Shown piece by piece: positions 46,412 through 54,758 of a stretch of DNA of 64,000 bases. The number at the start of each line of letters is the position of its first letter. Positions within the stretch are counted from its first letter, which is position 1. The stretch spans positions 1-64,000 of the forward strand of contig JALHLK010000002.1 of NCBI GenBank assembly GCA_022844565.1. The letters are read 5' to 3'. The notes under the pieces are model-generated. The model saw only the letters and a program-made list of their open reading frames with translations. It did not search any database and was not told the origin of the DNA. The translations under genes and the position numbers were made by a program. Source of the stretch: Saprospiraceae bacterium. Lineage in GTDB: Bacteria > Bacteroidota > Bacteroidia > Chitinophagales > Saprospiraceae.

Positions 46412-46460
46412 AACCCTTAGGGTTGACCAATTTTGTACCTGCGGTTTTTAAACCGTAGCT
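46412..46460. repeat. REP-like palindrome pair
   Basis: AACCCTTAGGGTT (46412-46424) and CGGTTT-tt-AAACCG (about 46442-46455) are joined by a TGACC-containing linker. The arrangement recalls the cluster at 4117-4340. Confidence 0.45.
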
Positions 46461-46549
46461 ATAAACCTAGAAATAATTATTGAGTGCCTTAGGTACGATC
46501 CATATTCGCCCACACAAGTCAACATAGAGCCCGTAAAATTTATACAAAT

Positions 46550-46579
46550 AAAAAGATCTATATCATTGTGGGTCTTTTT
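46550..46579 (+). terminator. Possible intrinsic terminator
   Basis: AAAAAGATC (46550-46558) pairs with GGTCTTTTT (46571-46579), with one G-U, and leaves a U-rich tail. No gene ends just before it, so it could belong to a small transcript in 46250-46550 that I cannot identify. Confidence 0.4.
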
Positions 46580-46963
46580 ATTTATGGTTTTTAATATTTG
46601 GTGCTCTTAGGATTTTAATAAGTAGGTCTGCTGAAATAATCTAACCATTTGATTATCAATAATATTTTTCTTAAATTTCAAAAATTAAATGCAAGGTATT
46701 TAGTACTACTTAGTATTTTTCCTTGCATAAGCGTTTACTGGAATTTCTTTTTCTTGGTCGGCCTTTAGAAATTTAGCGTTAAGAAATCTTGAAGTCAATC
46801 CGTTAAAAATTCTAAACTGTTTGAGCACTTTCTGCATAATAAAGTTGCGATGAAGTAAATATAACCACAAATGAATAAAGAAGTACATTGGTTAAAGCGA
46901 GTTTTTAGAATTTAGGATTGAAGGAAAGATTTTAGCTAAATTTCTAACAGCCTTGATTTTTTG

Positions 46964-46989
46964 GTTCTTTTGTATCAAGACAAAAGAAC
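46964..46989 (-). terminator. Stem-loop after the helicase gene
   Basis: GTTCTTTTGT (46964-46973) and ACAAAAGAAC (46980-46989) form a perfect 10-bp stem with a 6-base loop, about 60 bases past the end of the minus-strand helicase gene. The intervening 46580-46963 shows no supported gene. Confidence 0.45.
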
Positions 46990-47047
46990 ATAAGTATATG
47001 CTTGTAATGGGCTTGATGGCATTTTCAGCAAGCCTTATTTTAACCCA

Positions 47048-48934
47048 TTATGTACTCATATACTCCCACGCACTACTATAGACACCATGCCTTTCTATAT
47101 ACTCAAGTAGTTCTATATATAAGGTATGCTGCCCCAAAGTACTGCTATCACCAATTATGACAAGCATCTTTTTAGCACGCGTCATAGCAACATTGATTCT
47201 CCTTTCATCTTCCACAAATCCGATCAAACCTTTGTCATTTGATCTTGTTAGTGAAAGATAGATTACATCTTTTTCTTCACCTTGAAAGCCATCGATCGTA
47301 TTAACTTCTATGTCCAAGCCTTGTCTAAACTTGTCTTGCTCCAATTGCTCCTTGATATACTTTACTTGCTCTGCGTATGGACTGATAATACCTATTTCAT
47401 GACCAAGTAGCAATTCTTTATTTTGCACGATGTGCTCCGATATGATGAAGTATTCCCCCTCATTGTAATAACTTAAGTTTTCTTTGTGGACCTTTTCTTC
47501 AAAACCTGCACCTGCTGTGTCTATAAAAGTAATAGGTGATAGGTGGCCTATGGTCCAAGATTTGACTTTATCGTTGGCAGTTAATTTGCCATTATAAAAT
47601 TGGTGATTTGGCCAATTCATAATCAGACTGTTCATACGATATTGTTCTTTGAGCATACAGGTGTGAGCTGCAATCTCTGTAAACCGATCTAACATCGTTA
47701 TCTCAAGGCCAAGTTTCTTAGCATCTTGACTTTTTACTGTTGGAGGTAATTGTTTATGATCACCTACAAAGATTACTTTTTTTGCTTTTGATATAGCCAC
47801 CCAACACTCGGGTTCTAAAGCCTGCGATGCTTCATCGATGATTACTACATCAAAAATTATCCCATCGAGATCCTTTAGTGCGCTGCCGATTAACGTTGTA
47901 CAGACTACTTTTGAATCTTCCACTATTTTACTAATCAGCCTACCTTCCAGTTCTCTTGCCCACTTTCTTAGATCTCTCGAAGTCTTTTTTAATTCAAATC
48001 TTTCTCTCCTTTCGCTCTCTCCAAATGATCTACTGTACCTGGATGCCATCTTTTCAGCTTGATCAGCCTCTATCTTCACTTTTTTAATGTGTGCCCAATC
48101 ATGATGATTACGTAAGAGTGACTCTAGTGTCAAGTCAATAATTTTGTCGTCTATTCGAGTGATGTTACCTAGTCGAATTACTTTCAAGCCTCTTGCGTTG
48201 ATCCTTTCTGCCAATAAATCTACTGCAGTATTACTTGGGGCACAGACTAAAATCTTAGTGACCGATTTATGTATAGATCTGATTATTTCTACTATGGTTG
48301 TCGTCTTACCCGTACCCGGAGGACCATGTATTACCGATAAATACGCAGCTGCACTTGACAGAGCCACCGCATATCTTTGACTTTCATTGATATTCTTGCC
48401 CAATTCTAAAAAAGGAACTTGTGGCTCATAAATCTCATCACATTTGTCTTCAGCAAGGATTTTATTGATCAGTTCTGACTTGACTATTTTTTTATCAAGC
48501 AAAGTATCTATTGTCTCCGACATGAGTTTATAAGGTCGCTCATCATAGACCAACTCGATACCAAATGATCCCTTATCGGGTATATCAGAGACCTCTAGAT
48601 TGTCATTACTAAGAATAATGCGGATATTATCTTGTCTTATTTGTGTTATATGGCCATTCCAATCCGATTGCTCATTCTTCAACACATTAAAAAACTTAAC
48701 ACCAGAACCTTCCCTAAATCTGTGTGACAGATTATTTCTTCTTTTTAGATGCACTTCAACTTTTTCACCAACGGCATACCGTATACTTACAAACTCAAGT
48801 GGAAAAAAGCAATAACCAGCATCAATCATCTTTTGTCGAGACATCTGCACAATTACGTTGGCAAACATCTTTCGATCATGGTCCATTTCGGCTAGGATAG
48901 CTTCTTTTAGACTTTGGAGCCTGAGTTCAGACAT
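47048..48934 (-). CDS. Superfamily 1B DNA/RNA helicase (IGHMBP2/Upf1-like)
   Basis: A 628-residue helicase. An N-terminal OB-like region (about 1-130) precedes two RecA domains. The motifs are Walker A GPPGTGKTT, VIIDEASQALEPECW (II), FVGDHKQLPPTVKS (III), EQYRMNSLIM (IV), VNTIDGFQGEEKDVIYLSL (V) and NVAMTRAKKMLVIIGD (VI). This is the Upf1-like SF1 group with 5'-3' polarity. It starts 10 bases after an unknown 500-residue gene on the same strand, indicating co-transcription. No nuclease domain is seen. Confidence 0.93.
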   Translation of the reverse strand: MSELRLQSLKEAILAEMDHDRKMFANVIVQMSRQKMIDAGYCFFPLEFVSIRYAVGEKVEVHLKRRNNLSHRFREGSGVKFFNVLKNEQSDWNGHITQIRQDNIRIILSNDNLEVSDIPDKGSFGIELVYDERPYKLMSETIDTLLDKKIVKSELINKILAEDKCDEIYEPQVPFLELGKNINESQRYAVALSSAAAYLSVIHGPPGTGKTTTIVEIIRSIHKSVTKILVCAPSNTAVDLLAERINARGLKVIRLGNITRIDDKIIDLTLESLLRNHHDWAHIKKVKIEADQAEKMASRYSRSFGESERRERFELKKTSRDLRKWARELEGRLISKIVEDSKVVCTTLIGSALKDLDGIIFDVVIIDEASQALEPECWVAISKAKKVIFVGDHKQLPPTVKSQDAKKLGLEITMLDRFTEIAAHTCMLKEQYRMNSLIMNWPNHQFYNGKLTANDKVKSWTIGHLSPITFIDTAGAGFEEKVHKENLSYYNEGEYFIISEHIVQNKELLLGHEIGIISPYAEQVKYIKEQLEQDKFRQGLDIEVNTIDGFQGEEKDVIYLSLTRSNDKGLIGFVEDERRINVAMTRAKKMLVIIGDSSTLGQHTLYIELLEYIERHGVYSSAWEYMST

Positions 48935-48944
48935 AAAGGGTTAT

Positions 48945-50447
48945 TTATAATTTTCTATTTTTTTCTAACTGCATCATGATCACCTCCCATAAAAATTCAT
49001 ACGGGATTATCTCATTATTCACATACTCACTACTCGTAACAAATTCTGTCTTCGATAGTTTATCGTATGTTTTTTTGACGTGAGCAGATGTTCGCACGGG
49101 ATGAAATCCACTTTGAGCAGCACTCAATAGCATAGCAATAAATAGTCTACTCCGTGGATTTTCATCTTTCTTGATGTATTTATTTTTATACACATTAAAA
49201 TATTCTATTTCATCATACGCTGTGTCAATCTCATTATGAACTAAACTATACAATATTTTTATGATTTTAATATTTAAGTTGTATCCACTTTTATCCTGTG
49301 TCAGTGGTTTTGTCCTTTTAATAAATTTTTTTAAGTCAAAATCGGGTAACTTAAAATCTGTAGCAATAATATCAAATTTCAAAACTTCATGAATCAGAGT
49401 GATATATGCTAATTTCATTTGCCACATTGTGGAATCAATATTATCTAATTTTGTGGTTATTTCGTAAACCTCACCTGCAACTGAATAAGCATCTTTATAT
49501 CTAACAGTTTTGATAAGCAAATTAAATTCGATTCCCTTAATTAGCAACCAAAATCTTCTTCCTTTGGTTAAGGATGCATATAAGTTAACTAAGTTAATGT
49601 TTGCTTCATCGTATTGTCTTAAATTTACATGTGCTAGGAGTAAATTGTAATTAATAGTCCAAACAATTCCCTTATTGTAAAACTTATAACTTTCACAAAA
49701 CTTTGAAAAATCTCCAATTTGTTGGATTATTCCATTATAATCCCTTAAATGTCCATAGACAAAGCAAATAATATCAATTGCTGTTTCATATATTTCAATA
49801 TCAAGTAGATGAATCATTTTCTCTTTTAGAACCTTTACTCTAGAATTATATTGACTTAAAAGTTCTTTGTCAATCTCCTTAATTTCACCATATAAATGTT
49901 TAAGTAATTCAAGTCTAAAAAGCTCGATTTCATAATAATAATCACATTGTTCTTTCCAAATCAAAACTTGATTTAGATAAAATATCTCCTTTTTACTGAC
50001 GGGTTTATAAGATGTGAAAATATTGTGTAAATCCAGTGCTAAATCTCTACATTGTAAGCAAAATTTATACTTAAAAGAAATCTTAAAGAGTTTTTCAAGA
50101 ATTGATATTGTAGAATCCAAGTCTTTATCCCAAAACAATTTTGCCAAACTATAAAAAAAAAAGTAAGATTTTCTAAAATTTTCTAATGTAAAATTTAAAT
50201 TATCTAATTCTGAAATGATATAAGTTGCTAAAACTTTTTTACCAACTCTTGATTTGAGTTTTCTAAAGTTGACCTCGCTTTTAATATTGTGATTATTACC
50301 ATACAAATCTCTGTTCCTTTGTTTGTCCTTTAAATTAATATTATTTTTAAAGGATTCAAATAGAATACTTTCTTTTGTGAATTTACTGCCAAAAGCCAAT
50401 TTTTCCACATCGTCGTTAAAAAGATACAGTTGATTAGTGAGTTTCAA
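48945..50447 (-). CDS. Unknown 500-residue alpha-helical protein upstream of the helicase
   Basis: The protein is almost entirely predicted helical, rich in Lys, Asn, Ile, Phe and Tyr, and has regular two-helix spacing that suggests TPR-like repeats (e.g. NYNLLLAHVNLRQYDEANINLVNLYAS, about residues 266-293). A Cys pair in KFCLQCRDLAL sits near 130. There is no signal peptide and no recognised catalytic motif. The gene is more AT-rich than its neighbours. It is separated from the helicase by 10 bases and preceded by an 800-bp AT-rich gap holding a tandem repeat. Its function is unknown; a protein- or RNA-binding adaptor is possible. Confidence 0.7.
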   Translation of the reverse strand: MKLTNQLYLFNDDVEKLAFGSKFTKESILFESFKNNINLKDKQRNRDLYGNNHNIKSEVNFRKLKSRVGKKVLATYIISELDNLNFTLENFRKSYFFFYSLAKLFWDKDLDSTISILEKLFKISFKYKFCLQCRDLALDLHNIFTSYKPVSKKEIFYLNQVLIWKEQCDYYYEIELFRLELLKHLYGEIKEIDKELLSQYNSRVKVLKEKMIHLLDIEIYETAIDIICFVYGHLRDYNGIIQQIGDFSKFCESYKFYNKGIVWTINYNLLLAHVNLRQYDEANINLVNLYASLTKGRRFWLLIKGIEFNLLIKTVRYKDAYSVAGEVYEITTKLDNIDSTMWQMKLAYITLIHEVLKFDIIATDFKLPDFDLKKFIKRTKPLTQDKSGYNLNIKIIKILYSLVHNEIDTAYDEIEYFNVYKNKYIKKDENPRSRLFIAMLLSAAQSGFHPVRTSAHVKKTYDKLSKTEFVTSSEYVNNEIIPYEFLWEVIMMQLEKNRKL

Positions 50448-50676
50448 AATATATTATACTTTTAATTAATATTCAAAATTACATTATTTTAGCCACTATA
50501 TAGAATTGAGGCACAATTAAAAAAACATCTTTATAACAATATACCTTATGTAAAATAATGTCACAAATATTATAAATTTATTAATTTTATTAGAATGTCA
50601 ACATTGTATTTTTACATCGTAAAAATATCATAAAATTTTAAATTTATAACAATGGACATTATTATTATTATTATAG

Positions 50677-51010
50677 AAAACTTAATTGGACTTGTAAGAG
50701 ACAAAAGTGGTAACTTATAAGCATATATGCTATCTTAATTAATTTAAAAAACTTTTGTTTTTCATATTAGTAAAGTTTTTTTGAACATAGCTTAATTCGG
50801 CTTGTATAAGATAAAACTATTGACTATCATGGCAAATAAGCTACCTCAATTAATATATAGGAATTTGTTTTTTTATAATATTGAAGGATTTTAAACATTG
50901 CTTTTTTAGTTGGTTCAGGATAAATTACACTTTTTTATAAAAACTGAAATATTATTTTTTAAATTTTCATATTAAATGGAATTATTAATTATTAGATTAA
51001 TCACATAATT
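50677..51010 (+). repeat. Imperfect tandem repeat, 110-bp period
   Basis: CTTAATTGGACTTGTAAGAG at 50681 recurs as CTTAATTCGGCTTGTATAAG at 50791, and a third, more decayed copy begins CTTTTTTAG at 50901. Units 1 and 2 align along their full length, including AATTAAT, a GTTTTT block and a final AACAT. It fills much of the 819-bp AT-rich gap between the unknown 500-residue gene and truB. No open frame spans it. Confidence 0.7.
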
Positions 51011-51210
51011 TATAAATTTCGTTCACAATATCTATCTATTTATCAATAATTTATAATAATTTATATAATAATTTATTCAATAAAGATAATGTCACATTAT
51101 TGATTGTTTTACCATATTTTGTGTCTATTTCACATGTATCTTTGTATCGTTAAGTTTTTCCCTATATTTCCCTATATTTTTTTTGATTAACTTAACAAAT
51201 TCATATAAAA

Positions 51211-51244
51211 GGCAAAGGATTAAAAAAAGTTTTAACCCTTTGCC
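51211..51244 (-). terminator. Terminator of the DUF3098-uppP-truB unit
   Basis: GGCAAAGG-a-TTAAAA (51211-51225) pairs with TTTTAA-c-CCTTTGCC (51230-51244) around a 4-base loop, with one A-C mismatch. On the minus strand it is followed by TTTTAT, 23 bases beyond the truB stop. Confidence 0.75.
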
Positions 51245-51266
51245 TTTATCTTAAGTTTTAAAATGA

Positions 51267-52022
51267 TTAACCGTTTATCAAACTTAGGACCCTCTCCAGT
51301 TGCAAACCTTGCGACATTAGCAATGCACCAATACTCTCCCTACGCAATTTAGATAGATAAGCTCCTACACCTAAGGAGCTTCCTATGTCATGTGCTAAAG
51401 ACCTGATATAAGTTCCTTTACTCACATGAGTAGATATTTCTAAGAATGGATTTTCATAATTTACTATGCTCAAGTCAAAAATCTCAACAGATCTTGGTTT
51501 CATAACGACATCTTTACCTTTTCTAGCCAATTCATAGGCACTTGTTCCATTCATTTTGATGGCACTATAGATAGGAGGGATTTGCTGTATCGGACCTTTG
51601 TACTGCTCAATTACTGCCTGGATTTGACCTTGATCCATCAAATCAGTTGATTTTATATTTAATTCTTCACTTTCGGCATCATATGTCGCCGTGGTTGCTC
51701 CCAATTTTATCTCCGCTGTATAAACCTTGTTTTCATTTAGCAATTGATCTATGATTTTAGTATACCTACCACAACACACAATGATCAGCCCTGTAGCTAA
51801 AGGATCAAGTGTGCCCGCATGACCCACTTTCAATTTTTTTATCCCAAATTTTAACCTCAGCGCATATCTCAGTTTATTTACCACATCAAATGATGTCCAA
51901 TTGATGGGCTTATCTATTAAAAAGACCAAGCCTTCTTCGACTAATTCTTTGGATAGCTGAGTGGTTTCATTAAAAAACCTGAGATTTTGAACGTTAATTT
52001 GTGTTTTTTGATCTTTTTCCAA
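51267..52022 (-). CDS. truB: tRNA pseudouridine(55) synthase TruB
   Basis: A 251-residue enzyme. DKPINWTSFDVVNKLR, the catalytic Asp73 in KVGHAGTLDPLATG, and the GTYIRSLAHDIG segment are TruB signatures. It makes pseudouridine 55 in the T-loop of tRNAs. It begins four bases after the uppP stop; the order DUF3098-uppP-truB is common in Bacteroidota. There is no C-terminal PUA domain, as is usual for bacterial short forms. Confidence 0.96.
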   Translation of the reverse strand: MEKDQKTQINVQNLRFFNETTQLSKELVEEGLVFLIDKPINWTSFDVVNKLRYALRLKFGIKKLKVGHAGTLDPLATGLIIVCCGRYTKIIDQLLNENKVYTAEIKLGATTATYDAESEELNIKSTDLMDQGQIQAVIEQYKGPIQQIPPIYSAIKMNGTSAYELARKGKDVVMKPRSVEIFDLSIVNYENPFLEISTHVSKGTYIRSLAHDIGSSLGVGAYLSKLRRESIGALLMSQGLQLERVLSLING

Positions 52023-52026
52023 GCTT

Positions 52027-52827
52027 TTAATTTACTGAATACCAATACACTATTCCAAAAATCCCAACAAAAAGGCAGTAAATAGAAAAATAAATTAATT
52101 TACTCGATTTGACTATCTTAATCATCCATGTACAAGCAAATATACCTGTGATCAATGCAGCAATAAAACCAAAACCTAACTCTGCAAAAGAATAAACTCC
52201 ACTTCCAACCTCACCTTCCATCAAATCTTTTGCGACTTTACCCAAAATTAATGGAACAACCATCAAAAAAGAAAATTCAGCTGCTTTGCCTTTATCTATA
52301 CCCAATAATGCAGCTGTTGATATCGTGGCTCCACTTCTAGAAATGCCCGGGAGTATGGCAATCGCTTGGCTCACACCTATGATAAGTGCGTCTTGATATG
52401 ACAAATCTTTGTCCGTACTCTTAGCTTTACTCGCTAAAAATAGTAAACCGGCTGTAACCAATAACATGCAACAAACCAAAAGTAATTTGCCTCCAAAAAA
52501 TGAATCTATCAGATCTTCAAAGAATAATCCTACTATTGCTGCTGGCACCATAGAGATAATTATTTTCAAAGCAAATTTGTGAGAATCGTTGTAGGTTTTG
52601 TCAAAAAGTTTAGCAATGATTTCAAATATCGTTTTTCTAAAAACAATAATTGTGGCTAGCGCAGTACCCAAGTGCAAGATAACTGTCATCAACAAACTTT
52701 CCTCACCCATCGCATTATCTCCCAATATAAACTTGGCAATCTCTAAATGCCCACTGCTACTTACTGGTAAAAACTCTGTCAGTCCTTGAATGATTCCAAG
52801 GATGATACTGTTTATGATTTCTCTCAT
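52027..52827 (-). CDS. uppP: Undecaprenyl-diphosphatase UppP
   Basis: A 266-residue BacA-type membrane phosphatase with about eight helices. The conserved GIIQGLTEFLPVSSSGHL motif (Glu and His) lies at about 12-29 and the second motif PGISRSGATI near 159-168. It recycles undecaprenyl pyrophosphate for peptidoglycan and other envelope polymers. It starts 17 bases after the DUF3098 gene and is followed directly by truB. Confidence 0.97.
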   Translation of the reverse strand: MREIINSIILGIIQGLTEFLPVSSSGHLEIAKFILGDNAMGEESLLMTVILHLGTALATIIVFRKTIFEIIAKLFDKTYNDSHKFALKIIISMVPAAIVGLFFEDLIDSFFGGKLLLVCCMLLVTAGLLFLASKAKSTDKDLSYQDALIIGVSQAIAILPGISRSGATISTAALLGIDKGKAAEFSFLMVVPLILGKVAKDLMEGEVGSGVYSFAELGFGFIAALITGIFACTWMIKIVKSSKLIYFSIYCLFVGIFGIVYWYSVN

Positions 52828-52844
52828 AAGAGTAAATTATATTC

Positions 52845-53177
52845 TTATTTTTTAGAAAAAATTCCTACCACCTGGAAAGCTATACCCAAAAGTATAACAA
52901 ATGGAGCTAATGTAATCCTTCTGAAACTATAAATAATACTTTCATCCCAAACTTCAGGCGAGGGCATTGATCCTCCAGACATCAACATAAACCCTACAAG
53001 CATCGTAATAAAACCACCACCTATCCAATAATAGTTTTTTGCTCCAAATACAAGTTCCTGATTTGTTGGAGTTTGTACTTTTACGGTACTTGCTGCCGTT
53101 GGTGCCACTATTTTTGATTCAGTTGGCTTTAATATTTCTTGCTTTTGATCTTTTGCTCCTTTATTTTGCTTGCTCAT
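52845..53177 (-). CDS. DUF3098 domain membrane protein
   Basis: A 110-residue protein with a charged, low-complexity N-terminal 45 residues and two transmembrane helices (YYWIGGGFITMLVGFMLMSGG and LAPFVILLGIAFQVVGIF) separated by the conserved MPSPEVWDESIIYSFRR loop. This is DUF3098, found next to ftsX and uppP in many Bacteroidota. ftsX is not next to it here. The function is unknown; a role linked to cell-envelope synthesis is inferred from context. Confidence 0.9.
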   Translation of the reverse strand: MSKQNKGAKDQKQEILKPTESKIVAPTAASTVKVQTPTNQELVFGAKNYYWIGGGFITMLVGFMLMSGGSMPSPEVWDESIIYSFRRITLAPFVILLGIAFQVVGIFSKK

Positions 53178-53201
53178 TGATTAGTATTATCTTATAAATT
53201 A

Positions 53202-53209
53202 CAAAAATA
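53202..53209 (-). promoter_or_regulatory. -7 promoter box of the DUF3098-uppP-truB unit
   Basis: On the minus strand TATTTTTG, a perfect TAnnTTTG, 24 bases before the ATG at 53177. Confidence 0.5.
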
Positions 53210-53294
53210 TTGCTTTTTTTGAATTAAGTACTAATGTGCTTATTTAAATATTCAATTTTAAGTAAAATTAAGAATTTTTTGTTTTACCCCCTGC

Positions 53295-53558
53295 CCTAAA
53301 GAAAGGCAAAAAAGAATGGTTGTCATGAATTAAATTCCAATAATGAGGTACAATTCTTTTTGCTCACCACCCTTAAGGGCTGGGGCAAAGTGAGCAAAAA
53401 GTCTGGTTTTCAGTGTTTTTTTTGCTTCGCCTCGATCCTAAAGGAAGGCAAAAAAGAATCGTTGTCATGAATTAAATTCCAATAATTGAGGTACAATTCT
53501 TTTGGCTCACCTCCCTTATGGGCTGGGGCAAAGTGAGCAAAAAGGATAGTGGTCAGTG
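53295..53558. repeat. Duplicated unit, 142-bp period, with internal hairpins
   Basis: About 121 bp starting CCTAAAGAAAGGCAAAAAAG (53295) recurs at 53437 with few changes. Each copy has an 11-bp stem, TTTTTGCTCAC and GTGAGCAAAAA (the second copy has one change), and an outer pairing of GCAAAAAAGAAT with ATTCTTTTTGC. The copies are separated by about 20 unrelated bases. It lies between the DUF3098 gene and the end of korB. Confidence 0.8.
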
Positions 53559-53577
53559 AATGAATGCGTAGCCTATT

Positions 53578-53692
53578 ACCAAATTGAACTCATTGTCCAT
53601 TGAACTCATTGCCAAATTGAACTCATTGCGGCTTTAGCCAATTGAATTAAGCGCAGCGTATTGCCAAATTGAACTAAGCGCAACGTATTGAA
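53578..53692. repeat. Minisatellite with ATTGAACTCATTGCC-like units
   Basis: Units of about 16-22 bases (ATTGAACTCATTG, ATTGAACTAAGCGC and variants) repeat at least six times up to the korB stop at 53694. The later units carry GCGCAGCGTATTGCC. It has no coding signature. Confidence 0.7.
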
Positions 53693-53693
53693 C

Positions 53694-54746
53694 CTACCTT
53701 AGTCCCTCACAAATTCCCTCCAAAACACTATTACCTGGGCACAAATCCTTTTCATGCAGCTGATTTAATGGTGTTTCGGTTGTGTTTAACAAAGTATTTA
53801 GTTCTATACTTTCATTATCCAAATAAAGTAGACCTGTCAATATTTCTTGACTTTGATGGGCATTGTGTAGGGCAGTCATGATGGAGAGCTTATCTTCAGG
53901 ATCCCATTCGGGAGATACCTTTTGTAATTTTATGGTGGAACCATCGTGCATTTCTACCAATTTCATTTTAGAGTGATCATAATCTACTTTTATTTCTTCA
54001 TGACTTGGTACAAAATCTAATTTTGACACGGTCTCACTATGCTCTCTTACGTAGTCATACGATTTAGTCGATCCTACATTGTTATTAAAAGTGACACATG
54101 GAGAAATCACATTGATAAAAGAAAATCCTTCGTGCGATAAAGCGGCCTTGATAAGTGGTACTAATTGCTTTTTGTCACCACTAAAACTTTGGGCTACAAA
54201 TGTTGCTCCTAATTGGATGGAAAGTGCACATAAATCAATGCCTTCAAAATTATTTTCTTTACCAGATTTTGAAATTGAGCCGTGGTCTGCAGTTGCTGAG
54301 TCCTGACCTTTCGTCAAGCCATAACAGCCATTATTCATCACAATGTATGTCATATTGAGATTTCTTCGGATAGCATGAACAAACTGTCCCATCCCAATAG
54401 ATGCCGTGTCTCCATCACCCGATACTCCTAAATACTTCAATGATCGATTGCCTAAATTGGCTCCCGTAGCTACCGATGGCATTCTACCATGAACAGAGTT
54501 GAATCCGTGACTATTGCTTAAATAATATGCTGGTGTTTTAGAAGAACATCCAATACCAGAGATTTTAGCAACTTTATGCGGCTCGATATTTAATTCAAAA
54601 CAAGCGTCGACAATTGAGGCGCTAATGGAGTCATGCCCACAACCTGCACACAATGTAGAAAGAGCACCCTCGTAATATTTTTTAGTAAATCCCAATTCAT
54701 TTTGAGGCAATCTTGGGTGGGCGAACTTTGGTTTGATATATGACAT
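53694..54746 (-). CDS. korB: 2-oxoacid:ferredoxin oxidoreductase, beta subunit
   Basis: A 350-residue thiamine-pyrophosphate subunit. LCAGCGHDSISASIVDA opens the core, VSGDGDTASIGMGQFVHAIRRN is the TPP/Mg motif, and MNNGCYGLTKGQDSATA follows. With the alpha subunit it oxidatively decarboxylates a 2-oxoacid, most likely 2-oxoglutarate, to the acyl-CoA and reduced ferredoxin, or the reverse. The C-terminal 90 residues are typical of the Bacteroidota form. It lies 12 bases after the alpha subunit gene. Confidence 0.93.
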   Translation of the reverse strand: MSYIKPKFAHPRLPQNELGFTKKYYEGALSTLCAGCGHDSISASIVDACFELNIEPHKVAKISGIGCSSKTPAYYLSNSHGFNSVHGRMPSVATGANLGNRSLKYLGVSGDGDTASIGMGQFVHAIRRNLNMTYIVMNNGCYGLTKGQDSATADHGSISKSGKENNFEGIDLCALSIQLGATFVAQSFSGDKKQLVPLIKAALSHEGFSFINVISPCVTFNNNVGSTKSYDYVREHSETVSKLDFVPSHEEIKVDYDHSKMKLVEMHDGSTIKLQKVSPEWDPEDKLSIMTALHNAHQSQEILTGLLYLDNESIELNTLLNTTETPLNQLHEKDLCPGNSVLEGICEGLR

Positions 54747-54758
54747 AAGTATTTTTTC

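Noticed and set aside
46706-46888. 60-residue minus-strand open frame in the sucC-helicase gap
   Set aside because: It has no recognised family, no promoter box, and a composition typical of chance frames in AT-rich DNA. A shorter start (MQKVLKQF) does not improve it.
50448-51266. CRISPR array in the AT-rich gap
   Set aside because: The repeat period is 110 bp with imperfect copies and no short identical repeats; no cas gene is nearby.
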